Assembly (NCBI RefSeq): GCF_000255705.1
Contig: NZ_JH636445.1
Location: 384,558 to 448,557 of the forward strand
Reading direction: 5' to 3'
Source: Zavarzinella formosa DSM 19928
GTDB taxonomy: Bacteria; Planctomycetota; Planctomycetia; Gemmatales; Gemmataceae
Length of the DNA stretch: 64,000 nucleotides
The translations under genes were made by a program, and so were the position numbers. Within the stretch, counting starts at the first letter, position 1. Each line of letters starts with the position of its first letter. The notes under the pieces were generated by a model. The model saw nothing but the letters and a program-made list of their open reading frames with translations. It did no database searches and was not told the DNA's origin. Below are positions 16,848 through 25,072 of the stretch, in pieces.

Positions 16848-17450
16848 ATGTCCCCGAAATCGCTCGCCAAAACCCTCCTGCGTTGGTCTGCCAATCTCGC
16901 CGTTTCCCCGGCGTTGATCGTCCATGCGATCAAGGTTCCGTTCCTCGGGAGAGACCGGGCGCTGGAAGGCTCATCCGAATTACTGGCCCTGTTGCCGGGG
17001 ATGACCGGTCAATATCTCCGACGGGCGTTCTTGGGCTGGACCATCGCCCATTGTCACCCGTCGGCGTTCATTGGCTTCGGGACCATTTTTTCCAAAGCCG
17101 ATGTGTGGATCGGCGAGAATGTCTACATCGGCCCCTATTGCAGTCTCGGAAATGTGCGGGTTGAACGAGACACATTGATCGCCACCGGCACCCATCTCCT
17201 GAGCGGGGCAAAGATGCACGGGATCGCCGATGTCACCAAGCCCATTCGGCTGCAACCGGGAGAGTTCTCCAAGGTCACCATCGGCGAAGATTGCTGGATC
17301 GGCAGCGGGGCGGTCATCATGGCCGACGTCGGGCCGCACACGGTCATCGCAGCCGGGGCGATTGTGACCAAGCCAATCCCGGAAATGGTGATTGCCGGTG
17401 GAGTCCCCGCTAGGGTGATTCGCAGTCGGCTTGATGCGATCACGGATTGA
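16848..17450 (+). CDS. hexapeptide-repeat acyltransferase (WcaF/LacA-like)
   Basis: A 200-residue left-handed beta-helix O-acetyltransferase, last gene of the polysaccharide operon. Repeats with the [LIV]-G-x4 pattern are visible in VWIGENVYIGPYCSLGNV and VTIGEDCWIGSGAVIMADVG, and the C terminus IPEMVIAGGVPARVIRSR is the classical end of maltose/colanic-acid acetyltransferases. A His near TGTHLLSG may be catalytic. I chose the ATG at 16848, 2 bp after the previous stop; an earlier GTG would overlap the ligase gene by 49 nt. It probably acetylates the polysaccharide. Confidence 0.88.
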   Translation: MSPKSLAKTLLRWSANLAVSPALIVHAIKVPFLGRDRALEGSSELLALLPGMTGQYLRRAFLGWTIAHCHPSAFIGFGTIFSKADVWIGENVYIGPYCSLGNVRVERDTLIATGTHLLSGAKMHGIADVTKPIRLQPGEFSKVTIGEDCWIGSGAVIMADVGPHTVIAAGAIVTKPIPEMVIAGGVPARVIRSRLDAITD

Positions 17451-17488
17451 AAGCCAAAATGAGCCAACAATCGGACGGCATATTTCGA

Positions 17489-20080
17489 TTATCGGATCAG
17501 ATAAACAACCAATGAAATAACACTGGCTATTCCAAACAATCCCATCGTGGCCGCAATCATTTTGGCCCGCTTTTTGGCAATCACCTTTTGAGGAACAAAC
17601 GCCGGTTTTGGCGGGAATTGCGTCACCGGATTCTTGGGCGACGGTCGTTGTTCAGCCGGGTTTTTACGGTGCCAGAAGCGGCTCCAGCCGAAACTCAGCA
17701 GCAGCACGACAGGGCGGCAAAGCGTTTTCGTCGGCATGGCGGGAAGCGTGTCCGTCACATACCGATGATACTCCTCGGCCTTCCCGGCAAACACTTTTCG
17801 TTCCTCGCCCTCGGCGTGCATGGCCGCGAATTGGAAGACCTCGCATTTCCGCATGTCTTGGGCCACCCATGTTTCCGTGGGATATTCCAAAATCTCCGGC
17901 CGGGAAAGGTAGGGGTATTCGTTGGTTGCCATCCAGCGGGAATAGTGCAACAGACTGGCTCGGGCGTGGGCGTAAGCGTCGTCCAGTTCACCCCGTTCGG
18001 CCTTGAAGTCCAGGTATTTGCCAAGCGATTGCAGGAACATCAGGTAGAACCAGCGGTTCTCGGCATCCACATATTTTTTGCCGTCCTTGATCATCCCCAC
18101 CATTCGCTGGATGTCGTCCGCCGGATGGATCACCCGCCGAATGATTTGCTCGGCCTTCTCCAAAAACGCCCGGTCATCGGTGAGGCGAAATCCATCTAAC
18201 AGCGTGGCGACGGAATTCCCCGATCCGCGGCCCGGCCCCTGATAATCCGGCGACCGGCTGGCGCTGGCCACGCCGGTGTCCTCATCGCTGAGCCAGCGGA
18301 AGACGGTCTTCTCGCCATCGTCCATGTCGATGACCCAGCGGGCCATCCCCACGCAGGCTTCGCGGGAGGCGTGTTCCCCGGTGAGCATGTAATGAAGCAA
18401 CAGGCCGTGGGCATAGTTTTGCTCGCTCCCCGGTCCGCCCCCCGGCACACGGTTGTTTTTCGGAGGAATGCGGCCGTTTTTGGGATAGGAACGATGCGTT
18501 CCCGTGTCGGCATCGACATAGTGATAGGTGTGCCAAAACAGGCCGTGATTGTAGGCCGCCTTGTCCGCGTCCGTGTTGTAGAGGTCGATGTCGCGGACGT
18601 GGTACGCCAGTTCGTCCATCATTGCGTGCCACTTCGGATCACTCCGGCGCAGCCATTGGTAAGCGAATCCGGCGATGGGGTCGTATTGGTTGTTGTAATG
18701 CGAGATGCGCGGGTTCGGACCGGCCTCGGTGTGAAGGATGGCCTCGTGGTCGCCGTAGATATCGCCGAAGTGCCGCCAGCCGTATTCGTCGATGACTTCT
18801 CGTTTCTTCTCAAAGGTGTCCGGTCCGGTGATGGCGGCATCGACCAAGGCCTGATATGGTTCCTCGCCATCTCCCGGCGCCGAGAGGTAACTGATCGCTT
18901 TTGTGCGCTCCACCCACGCCGGATCGAGGACGGGGGCCAGCGGTTGTCGCGTCCACGCCAGCGGTTCGGGGCTGACGGTGTCTTTGCCCACGGCTAGATA
19001 AAACACATGCGTCTTTTGTTCGCCGCCCTGCAATTCATGGGGTTCCAGCGTTTGCGGGGGAAACAAGTGCAACACCAGTTCCGAGTCTGTGACCTCAATG
19101 GTTTTGGGGAAATTCTGCCAGAATGCGGGGGCGCCGACGCCGAGCGTGGTGTCGCCGCGATTAACGACGACCGTGGGGGTGGCCCGTTTGCCGGTGGTTT
19201 CGGCGCCGCCGTTACGCACGCGATAGCCCGGAAATTGCAGCGGGATATTCCGGGTGCGGCTGATGTGGTTGGTGCTTTTCCAATTCTCCCCGCCGCTCGA
19301 ATCCTGATACAACTCGAACGGAACGTGGAGAGGTTCCGCAGGCGAGGACGAATCAACGGAATAGTTGCCGTTGATTGGTTCGGTTCCCTTGAGTTTCAGG
19401 TGTGCGGAGAAGCTCTTGAACAGGATGGAGTTTTCATCGCCGAGATCCCATAACCCGCCGGGGTGCGAGGCCGCCTGGAAGTTTTGGAGGGTCACCTGCA
19501 CGCGGATCACCGGGCAATCGGCGAAGAAACTCAAACGGCCAATGACGCGGGCGGCCGTGATGCCGTCCCGCCGGAAATAGCCGATCCGCTTCGTGCCCAG
19601 ACGGAGCGATCCCGGTTCTTCGACGATGGTGTCCGGGTCCATGTCATATCTGAATTCCACCCCGTCCATGCCGGTCATGCGAAGTTGGTATTCGGGGATT
19701 TCATGACGGAGCGGGTGGAACAGTTTGTCCTCGGTGGGTTTCCAGTAATAGGTTTGCGGATTCGGAGAATGGCCGATTTCAATGTGGTAGGTGGCGCGGT
19801 CCTGGACTGTTGCTTTCCAGTCGCAAAGTACCCATTTCCAAGAACCATCCCCCCAGCGTTCGAGCCCGCGGGCTTGCAGGGGGACGACGTTTCCCGCCGG
19901 GTCTTTGCAGATCAGATGATCCAGACGGTTGAGGGAGCCTTTGGGAAACGGAACGCCCCGAGTCACCGGCTCGGCGGTCCGGGGAATGCCGTTGGCCGAG
20001 AAGTGAATCGGAGCAGAGTTGACGTTCATCAAAATGTCGGGAATGTTGGGTGCGTGTTTCCGCAAAGGATACGCGAACAT
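17489..20080 (-). CDS. PcRGLX/YetA-like family protein with C-terminal membrane anchor
   Basis: An 863-residue protein. The N-terminal segment (GIPRTAEPVTRGVPFPKGSL, then LQARGLERWGDGSWKWVLCDW) matches the RIFT-barrel start of the PcRGLX/YetA-like family, which includes exo-rhamnogalacturonan lyases; this is recalled, not searched. The middle holds beta-rich segments and an alpha-helical barrel-like region (HYNNQYDPIAGFAYQWLRRSDPKWHAMMDELAYHV). The C terminus ends in one hydrophobic helix (MGLFGIASVISLVVYLI) after a Lys-rich stretch, suggesting a tail anchor. No signal peptide is visible, so location is unclear. It converges with the polysaccharide operon. An internal Met at 20029 is an alternative start. 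Confidence 0.6.
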   Translation of the reverse strand: MFAYPLRKHAPNIPDILMNVNSAPIHFSANGIPRTAEPVTRGVPFPKGSLNRLDHLICKDPAGNVVPLQARGLERWGDGSWKWVLCDWKATVQDRATYHIEIGHSPNPQTYYWKPTEDKLFHPLRHEIPEYQLRMTGMDGVEFRYDMDPDTIVEEPGSLRLGTKRIGYFRRDGITAARVIGRLSFFADCPVIRVQVTLQNFQAASHPGGLWDLGDENSILFKSFSAHLKLKGTEPINGNYSVDSSSPAEPLHVPFELYQDSSGGENWKSTNHISRTRNIPLQFPGYRVRNGGAETTGKRATPTVVVNRGDTTLGVGAPAFWQNFPKTIEVTDSELVLHLFPPQTLEPHELQGGEQKTHVFYLAVGKDTVSPEPLAWTRQPLAPVLDPAWVERTKAISYLSAPGDGEEPYQALVDAAITGPDTFEKKREVIDEYGWRHFGDIYGDHEAILHTEAGPNPRISHYNNQYDPIAGFAYQWLRRSDPKWHAMMDELAYHVRDIDLYNTDADKAAYNHGLFWHTYHYVDADTGTHRSYPKNGRIPPKNNRVPGGGPGSEQNYAHGLLLHYMLTGEHASREACVGMARWVIDMDDGEKTVFRWLSDEDTGVASASRSPDYQGPGRGSGNSVATLLDGFRLTDDRAFLEKAEQIIRRVIHPADDIQRMVGMIKDGKKYVDAENRWFYLMFLQSLGKYLDFKAERGELDDAYAHARASLLHYSRWMATNEYPYLSRPEILEYPTETWVAQDMRKCEVFQFAAMHAEGEERKVFAGKAEEYHRYVTDTLPAMPTKTLCRPVVLLLSFGWSRFWHRKNPAEQRPSPKNPVTQFPPKPAFVPQKVIAKKRAKMIAATMGLFGIASVISLVVYLIR

Positions 20081-20097
20081 TCCCTGTTTGGCCGTGA

Positions 20098-21561
20098 TTA
20101 TCCCTTGATGACGCCGATGGGCCGCATCCGGGCGACCTTTTTGGAAAGCCCGGCCCCGTCCACGACTTCGACGACATCATCCACGTTCTTGTACGCGCGG
20201 GGTTGTTCTTCAGCCAAACCCCGTCGGCTTTGGGCCATCGCGATCACGCCCCGAGCCTCCAATTCCTTGTCGATGCGGCGTTTGCCCGCCTCGGCCACGG
20301 CGGCCGTCCGACTCATCGCCCGGCCGGCCCCGTGGCAGGTGGTGCCGAAGGTTCGCTCCATGCTGCCGGGCTGGCCGACCAACACCCACGAAGCCCGCCC
20401 CATGTCGCCGGGAATGATGACCGGCTGGCCGACGGCCTTGAAGGCATTCGGCAACTCCGGATGCCCGGCCGGGAAGGCGCGTGTCGCCCCTTTGCGGTGA
20501 ACCCAGAGCTTCTTTTTCACCCCGTTGACGGAATGTTCCTCCAGCTTGGCGATGTTGTGGGCCACATCGTAAAGGAGTTCCATTCCCAAGTCTTCCCAAG
20601 AGGAACCGAACACCCCGGCAAAAACCTCGCGGGCCTGCTGCATCAGCAATTGCCGGTTGCAAAAGCCAAAGTTCGCGGCCGACCGCATGGCCCCAATGTA
20701 TTTGCGTCCCTCGGGGCTGTCGGCCGGGGCGCTGGCCAACTGACGGTCGGGGAGTTCAAACCCGTATTTCTCATGGGTGTTGCGGAATTGGATCAGGGCG
20801 TCGTCGCACACCTGATAGCCAAGCCCCCGCGAACCGGAGTGGATCATGACGCAGATCATGTCCTTCTCCAATCCGAACACGGCGGCCGTTTCCGCGTCCA
20901 CGATGGCATCGACCACCTGCACTTCCATGAAGTGGTTGCCGCTGCCAAGCGTGCCGCATTGCTTGCTGCCGCGTTGAACGGCATGGGGAGAAACCTGATC
21001 CGGTTCCGCATCCGGAATCCGGCCGTTCGCCTCCATGTTGGCCAAGTCCCTCGGGACGCCAAGCCCGCGACCAATCACATAACTCGCTCCCTGTTCGAGG
21101 AGCGGGTTCATTTCCTTCTCGTTGAACGCATAGGCCCCGGAACGCCCCATCCCGGCGGGAATGGTCTTGAACAATGCGGCGATCAGTTCCCGCAAATTCT
21201 TCTTCACGTCGCGGTGGAACAGGTTCGTCTTCACCAACCGGACGCCGCAATTGATGTCGTACCCGATCCCGCCGGGGCAGATGACGCCCCCCTCGGCCGG
21301 GTCGGTGGCGGCGACACCGCCGATGCAGAAACCATAGCCCCAGTGGATGTCCGGCATGGCGATGCTGGCGCCTTGGATGCCCGGCAGAAAGGCGACGTTG
21401 GCCACCTGTTCGGGCGCGTGATCCTTTTTGACGGCCTCCATCAGCACGTCGTTGGCGAAGATCATGCCCGGAACGCGCATCCCTTTCTTGTAACTTTGCG
21501 GAATGCGCACGCAACACGGATCAATGCGTTCCAGCGGGCCGGTGAATGTCTGCTTGCTCAT
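20098..21561 (-). CDS. rtcB: RNA-splicing ligase RtcB
   Basis: A 487-residue GTP-dependent RNA ligase that joins 2',3'-cyclic phosphate (or 3'-phosphate) and 5'-hydroxyl RNA ends. The metal-binding motif GGIGYDINCGVRL gives Asp102 and Cys105; the guanylylated His is in TCHGAGRAMSR (about residue 410), and further His ligands are in MIHSGSRGLG and VAHNIAKLEEH. Length is typical. It lies 12 bp downstream of archease, its activator. Many bacteria keep this pair for RNA repair; no RtcR-type sigma-54 regulator is visible nearby. Confidence 0.96.
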   Translation of the reverse strand: MSKQTFTGPLERIDPCCVRIPQSYKKGMRVPGMIFANDVLMEAVKKDHAPEQVANVAFLPGIQGASIAMPDIHWGYGFCIGGVAATDPAEGGVICPGGIGYDINCGVRLVKTNLFHRDVKKNLRELIAALFKTIPAGMGRSGAYAFNEKEMNPLLEQGASYVIGRGLGVPRDLANMEANGRIPDAEPDQVSPHAVQRGSKQCGTLGSGNHFMEVQVVDAIVDAETAAVFGLEKDMICVMIHSGSRGLGYQVCDDALIQFRNTHEKYGFELPDRQLASAPADSPEGRKYIGAMRSAANFGFCNRQLLMQQAREVFAGVFGSSWEDLGMELLYDVAHNIAKLEEHSVNGVKKKLWVHRKGATRAFPAGHPELPNAFKAVGQPVIIPGDMGRASWVLVGQPGSMERTFGTTCHGAGRAMSRTAAVAEAGKRRIDKELEARGVIAMAQSRRGLAEEQPRAYKNVDDVVEVVDGAGLSKKVARMRPIGVIKG

Positions 21562-21573
21562 GTCATCACGTCT

Positions 21574-21984
21574 TCAAATGTCCACGATCACTTCAGCCAT
21601 CCATCCTGTCGGAGTTCGCACAACGCTCAATCCGTGGTAGGTGATGGCTTTCACTTCGTGGGATAGCTGATGCCGTTCGTGATCCAGAGGTTCACCCCAA
21701 GCCTGGCCAATAATCCCGGTTTCCGTTTCCGTCACTTCAAACCGGGAGAATAGCATGCCATCCCCCTCGGCTTGGAACAGCAGCGCGCGGAGCCAGTCGA
21801 ACAGCAGGTATTCGCGTTCCGTTCCCACGATGGCCATTGCCACTTGTTGAACGGGGCGAATGGTTGAAGGTTCTTCGACCATTGCCTCGAATAGACAGAC
21901 AGCCGCCTCTTCCAAAAGGGCGGGCCATGTCTCCGCAGCCATGCGAAAGCCGAGATCGGCCGTGTGATCGAAAAATTCGTGCAT
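21574..21984 (-). CDS. archease, RtcB activator
   Basis: A 136-residue archease, the small metal-binding protein that promotes RtcB guanylylation and multiple turnover. It starts MHEFFDHTADLGFR, the family hallmark (Asp/His metal site), and continues with LFEAMVEE, LLFDWLRALLFQAEGD, HEVKAITYHGLSV and the C-terminal VIVDI that carries the terminal acidic metal ligand. It precedes rtcB in the same operon with a 12-bp gap. No good ribosome-binding site is seen before the ATG. Confidence 0.93.
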   Translation of the reverse strand: MHEFFDHTADLGFRMAAETWPALLEEAAVCLFEAMVEEPSTIRPVQQVAMAIVGTEREYLLFDWLRALLFQAEGDGMLFSRFEVTETETGIIGQAWGEPLDHERHQLSHEVKAITYHGLSVVRTPTGWMAEVIVDI

Positions 21985-22067
21985 GCGCCGATTCTATTGG
22001 GGAACCGTTGAATCTGCGGCAATGAGAAGAGAGCTTGAAGTGAGGTTCACGCGGGTGAACGGGAAAA

Positions 22068-23042
22068 TCACCAGCGGATGACGGCTGTGCCCCATGTCAG
22101 TCCGGCACCGAAACCGCTCATGACGGAAAGCTGGCCTCGTTCGAGACGGTTCTCGGCCAACGCTTCGTCAAGGGCCAGCGGAATGCTGGCGGCGGAAGTA
22201 TTGCCGTATTTCTCAAGGTTGTTGAAGACCTTGGTGCGGGGAATTTTCAACACATCAATGGCCGCGTTGATGATCCGGATATTGGCTTGGTGGGGGATGT
22301 ACAAATCTACCTGATCCGGCGTCAGGCCGGCGTGTTTAAGCACATCTTGAATCGTATCGCACAAGATGTCCACGGCCCAGCGGAACACCGCCCGGCCGTC
22401 CATATACATGAAATGCAATCCCTGGTCGATATGCTCGGCCATCGGTGGCGTGCGGCTGCCGCCGGAGGGGCGACACAGCAGGTTGCCGCCGTTGCCGTCC
22501 GAACCCATGCTGTAGGCGAGAATTCCCTGATCGGGTCTTCCCTTCTTCAAAATCACCGCCCCGGCGCCGTCTCCGAAGAGCGGATAAGTTTTGATGTCAT
22601 CCGGGTTGAGAATGCGGGAATTGCAATCGGCCCCGATCACCAGAGCCGTGTCGCTCACGCCAGCTTTCACATAGGCGGCGGCCGTGATGAGGGAATACAT
22701 AAACCCCGCGCAGGCGGCTTCAATCTCGATGGCCGGGGCGACTAGGCCGAGTCGGTCTTGAATGAGGCATGCCGTCGAGGGGAAGGACATGTCCGGGGTG
22801 AATGTCCCCAGCACAAGAAGGTCGATGTCCTTGGGATCGATGTTGGACGACTGGAAGGCCCGGTTGGCCGATTCCACCGCCAAATCGCTGGTGGCCTGAT
22901 GAGGCAGGGCGTGGCGGCGCTCCAGAATGCCGGTGCGTTTGACGATCCAATCGGAATCAAACCCCAGCCGTTGGTGGAGATGATCGTTGGACAGCACCGC
23001 GTCCGGCACGTAGCTCCCGGTGCCGACAATCTGCACGCCCAT
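22068..23042 (-). CDS. fabH: 3-oxoacyl-[acyl-carrier-protein] synthase III (FabH)
   Basis: A 324-residue beta-ketoacyl-ACP synthase III that starts fatty-acid synthesis by condensing acyl-CoA with malonyl-ACP. The Cys-His-Asn triad is present: Cys111 in EAACAGFMYS, His in YIPHQANIRI and Asn in LEKYGNTSAAS. I place the start at the Met of MGVQIVGTGSYVPD, which matches the usual FabH N terminus; in-frame starts at 23090 (ATG) and 23120 (GTG) would add up to 26 residues with no homology visible. It is not next to other fab genes. Confidence 0.92.
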   Translation of the reverse strand: MGVQIVGTGSYVPDAVLSNDHLHQRLGFDSDWIVKRTGILERRHALPHQATSDLAVESANRAFQSSNIDPKDIDLLVLGTFTPDMSFPSTACLIQDRLGLVAPAIEIEAACAGFMYSLITAAAYVKAGVSDTALVIGADCNSRILNPDDIKTYPLFGDGAGAVILKKGRPDQGILAYSMGSDGNGGNLLCRPSGGSRTPPMAEHIDQGLHFMYMDGRAVFRWAVDILCDTIQDVLKHAGLTPDQVDLYIPHQANIRIINAAIDVLKIPRTKVFNNLEKYGNTSAASIPLALDEALAENRLERGQLSVMSGFGAGLTWGTAVIRW

Positions 23043-23212
23043 CAGGCTTTTACAGGCGGGTCGCGGAGACGGTCGGGATTCCATCGTCATCAATCGACTA
23101 CCAGTTGGAACATGGGGCACGGGGGATCGGCGGGAGGACCGTCCCCAAGCCTACTTTATAGATTTACCGCCGGAAAAGGCTTGTTCTTTCCGGCCGGTTC
23201 TCCCGACAAGCC

Positions 23213-24559
23213 TCACTGGTCCGCCCCGGCCAGCAGGAAAGACGCGAAAGCGTTCACACACATGGCCGTTTGATCGGTGCGAATCACGCCTTCGGTCGCG
23301 GACGCATGGAACGAACCAACCAACGCCGGCCGGAAGTGGGCCGCGAAGTGTTGGGTGTTGTCGTCGCCATATTGTAATGTCGTCAAAAACTGAAGGGCCT
23401 TGATGGTTCCCTTGCGGTAACTGTCATACCGATCCGTGTCCGGCCGGTCCATGTTCCGGATCATCCGGCAGCATTCGGCCAGGCTGAACGCATAGTAAGC
23501 CGTTTCAGCGGTCGGAGCTGTCTGGGCCAGTTTTCCCTCGCTTACGGTGGGGAAGCCTCCCCGCCAGAGACCCTTGCCGCCTTCCAACTGGTCGTACTGG
23601 AGTTTCAGCATCCAGTCGTTCATCTCGAAGGCAAAGTCCGAATACACCGCCTCTTTGGTTTGCAGATGGGCCTCAACGCATGCCGCCGTCATCCACGGAA
23701 CAAAGGTCATCCGGGGGGACGATTGGAAATGCTTGCGGTACACGAAGATGGCCTTTTTCACGGCTTCGGTTTTCCAAGCGGCCGGCGCCGCCCGATTACT
23801 AAGCGTGAGGGCGTACACAACCGGCCCCGCGTGGAGGTTGGCCGATTCCGGGTCGATGGTGGTTTCATCGGAATCCGAGAAACGAATCGATCCCGAAGGT
23901 TGCAATTGAGTGCGAATGAATCCGCAAAGTTCCTCGGCCGCGCCGATCAATTCCGGCGAAACGTCTGGAAGTTCGTAGATGGCGAGGCACAAATAGGAGG
24001 CGGACGCCACCCGGTTGCTCACCACCGAAGGTTGTGACGGAATCCGAATGTTCGGGTTCGCCGCTTCCTTGCGGGTTTCGGAGAGCAGAGAGAGAATCGT
24101 CTGGGAGGTGCGAACCGCGTACTTTTCGTCGCCGGTCAGCTTTGCGGAGCGGGCAAGGGCCAGCGCGCCCACGGTCTGACGGAGGAAGTGATCGTCATCC
24201 GTCGTTTTGCCGAGGGCCGGGTTCAATCCCGGAATCAGCCGCCCGTTTGATTGATGAATGCCATCCCGCGACAGCCATTCCATCCCTCGCTGGGTGGCGA
24301 AGACCATTTGCCGGGTCAGGTCGGGCAGTTGATCGTACTGGCGGAATCGGTCAAACGGGGCCGGCTTTCTCGCGACAGCCACTTCTGTTCTGGCCGCCGG
24401 CGCAACGGCCGCCGCAGGAACGACCGGGTTCATCCCCAACGGTGTCGGGGCCAGAACAGTCGGATTGGTGGTCGGATTTTGGGCGTTGACGGCTGCGAGA
24501 CAGATGATTCCCGAAGGAATCAACACACCCAGACGAACGCAAGCGGAAAATGAACGCAT
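23213..24559 (-). CDS. secreted protein with alpha/alpha-barrel (terpenoid-cyclase-like) repeats
   Basis: A 448-residue protein with an N-terminal signal peptide (VLIPSGIICLAAVNAQ) followed by a Pro/Ala/Thr-rich linker (about 25-60). The remaining part is helix-rich with patterns such as RGMEWLSRDGIHQSNGRL, LRQTVGALALARSAKLTGDEKY, VASASYLCLAIYEL and TAETAYYAFSLAECCRMI, resembling alpha/alpha-toroid folds of prenyltransferase or glycan-processing families. No catalytic motif is clear. A strong AAGGAGG ribosome site lies 8 nt before the ATG. It is 67 bp downstream of the L21 gene, separated by a hairpin. Function unknown; a planctomycete-type periplasmic protein. Confidence 0.6.
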   Translation of the reverse strand: MRSFSACVRLGVLIPSGIICLAAVNAQNPTTNPTVLAPTPLGMNPVVPAAAVAPAARTEVAVARKPAPFDRFRQYDQLPDLTRQMVFATQRGMEWLSRDGIHQSNGRLIPGLNPALGKTTDDDHFLRQTVGALALARSAKLTGDEKYAVRTSQTILSLLSETRKEAANPNIRIPSQPSVVSNRVASASYLCLAIYELPDVSPELIGAAEELCGFIRTQLQPSGSIRFSDSDETTIDPESANLHAGPVVYALTLSNRAAPAAWKTEAVKKAIFVYRKHFQSSPRMTFVPWMTAACVEAHLQTKEAVYSDFAFEMNDWMLKLQYDQLEGGKGLWRGGFPTVSEGKLAQTAPTAETAYYAFSLAECCRMIRNMDRPDTDRYDSYRKGTIKALQFLTTLQYGDDNTQHFAAHFRPALVGSFHASATEGVIRTDQTAMCVNAFASFLLAGADQ

Positions 24560-24604
24560 GTTCGAGCCTCCTTGCCCGAGTTCAGCGATCCGCCGACGGA
24601 TGGT

Positions 24605-24628
24605 GAAAACAACCTGAAGGTTGTTTTC
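24605..24628 (-). terminator. hairpin at the end of the L21 gene
   Basis: GAAAACAACC (24605-24614) and GGTTGTTTTC (24619-24628) form a perfect 10-bp stem with a 4-nt loop. It touches the rplU stop codon and, read on the minus strand, the 3' arm ends in TTTTC, so it resembles an intrinsic terminator of rplU with a short U tract inside the stem. Confidence 0.6.
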
Positions 24629-24938
24629 AGCCGGTCACGATCTGCGTGATCTTCACTTCAACAAAATGTTGCCGATGACCCTTGAGCCGACGGTGGTTTT
24701 TCCGACGACGAAACTGTTGGATCACGTGTTTTTCGGACGGGTGGTCAACCACTTCGCCGATTACCTTGGCTCCGGCGACGGTCGGCTGGCCGATCGTCAC
24801 GTTCGCTCCGTCCGCGTGCATCAACACGCGGGGCAGTTCCAGCGTCGCCCCTTGGGCGATTTCACGGTGATCGATCCGGACCTTGTCGCCCACGCTCACA
24901 CGATACTGCCGGGAACCGTCTTCAAAAATCGCGTACAT
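24627..24938 (-). CDS. rplU: 50S ribosomal protein L21
   Basis: A 103-residue L21 of the large ribosomal subunit, binding 23S rRNA near L20. The N terminus MYAIFEDGSRQYRVSVGDKV, the VTIGQPTVAGAKV strand and the basic RRRKNHRRLKGHRQHF segment match the family along its full length. The usual partner rpmA (L27) is not adjacent in this window: the next gene downstream codes for a secreted protein. Confidence 0.96.
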   Translation of the reverse strand: MYAIFEDGSRQYRVSVGDKVRIDHREIAQGATLELPRVLMHADGANVTIGQPTVAGAKVIGEVVDHPSEKHVIQQFRRRKNHRRLKGHRQHFVEVKITQIVTG

Positions 24939-25072
24939 GAAAGCCCCAACGATGCAATGTTTTCACATGAAACAACTAAATTAGCAAGGTCACTCAAGCC
25001 CGTCCAGATGACGCCACTGAAGTTTCGTTCACTTTTCAGGGACATTCGCCACAACGAAATGGCATTGACAGC

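Noticed and set aside
20203-21666. Long plus-strand open frame opposite rtcB
   Set aside because: rtcB on the minus strand has all catalytic motifs; the opposite frame has a shadow composition.
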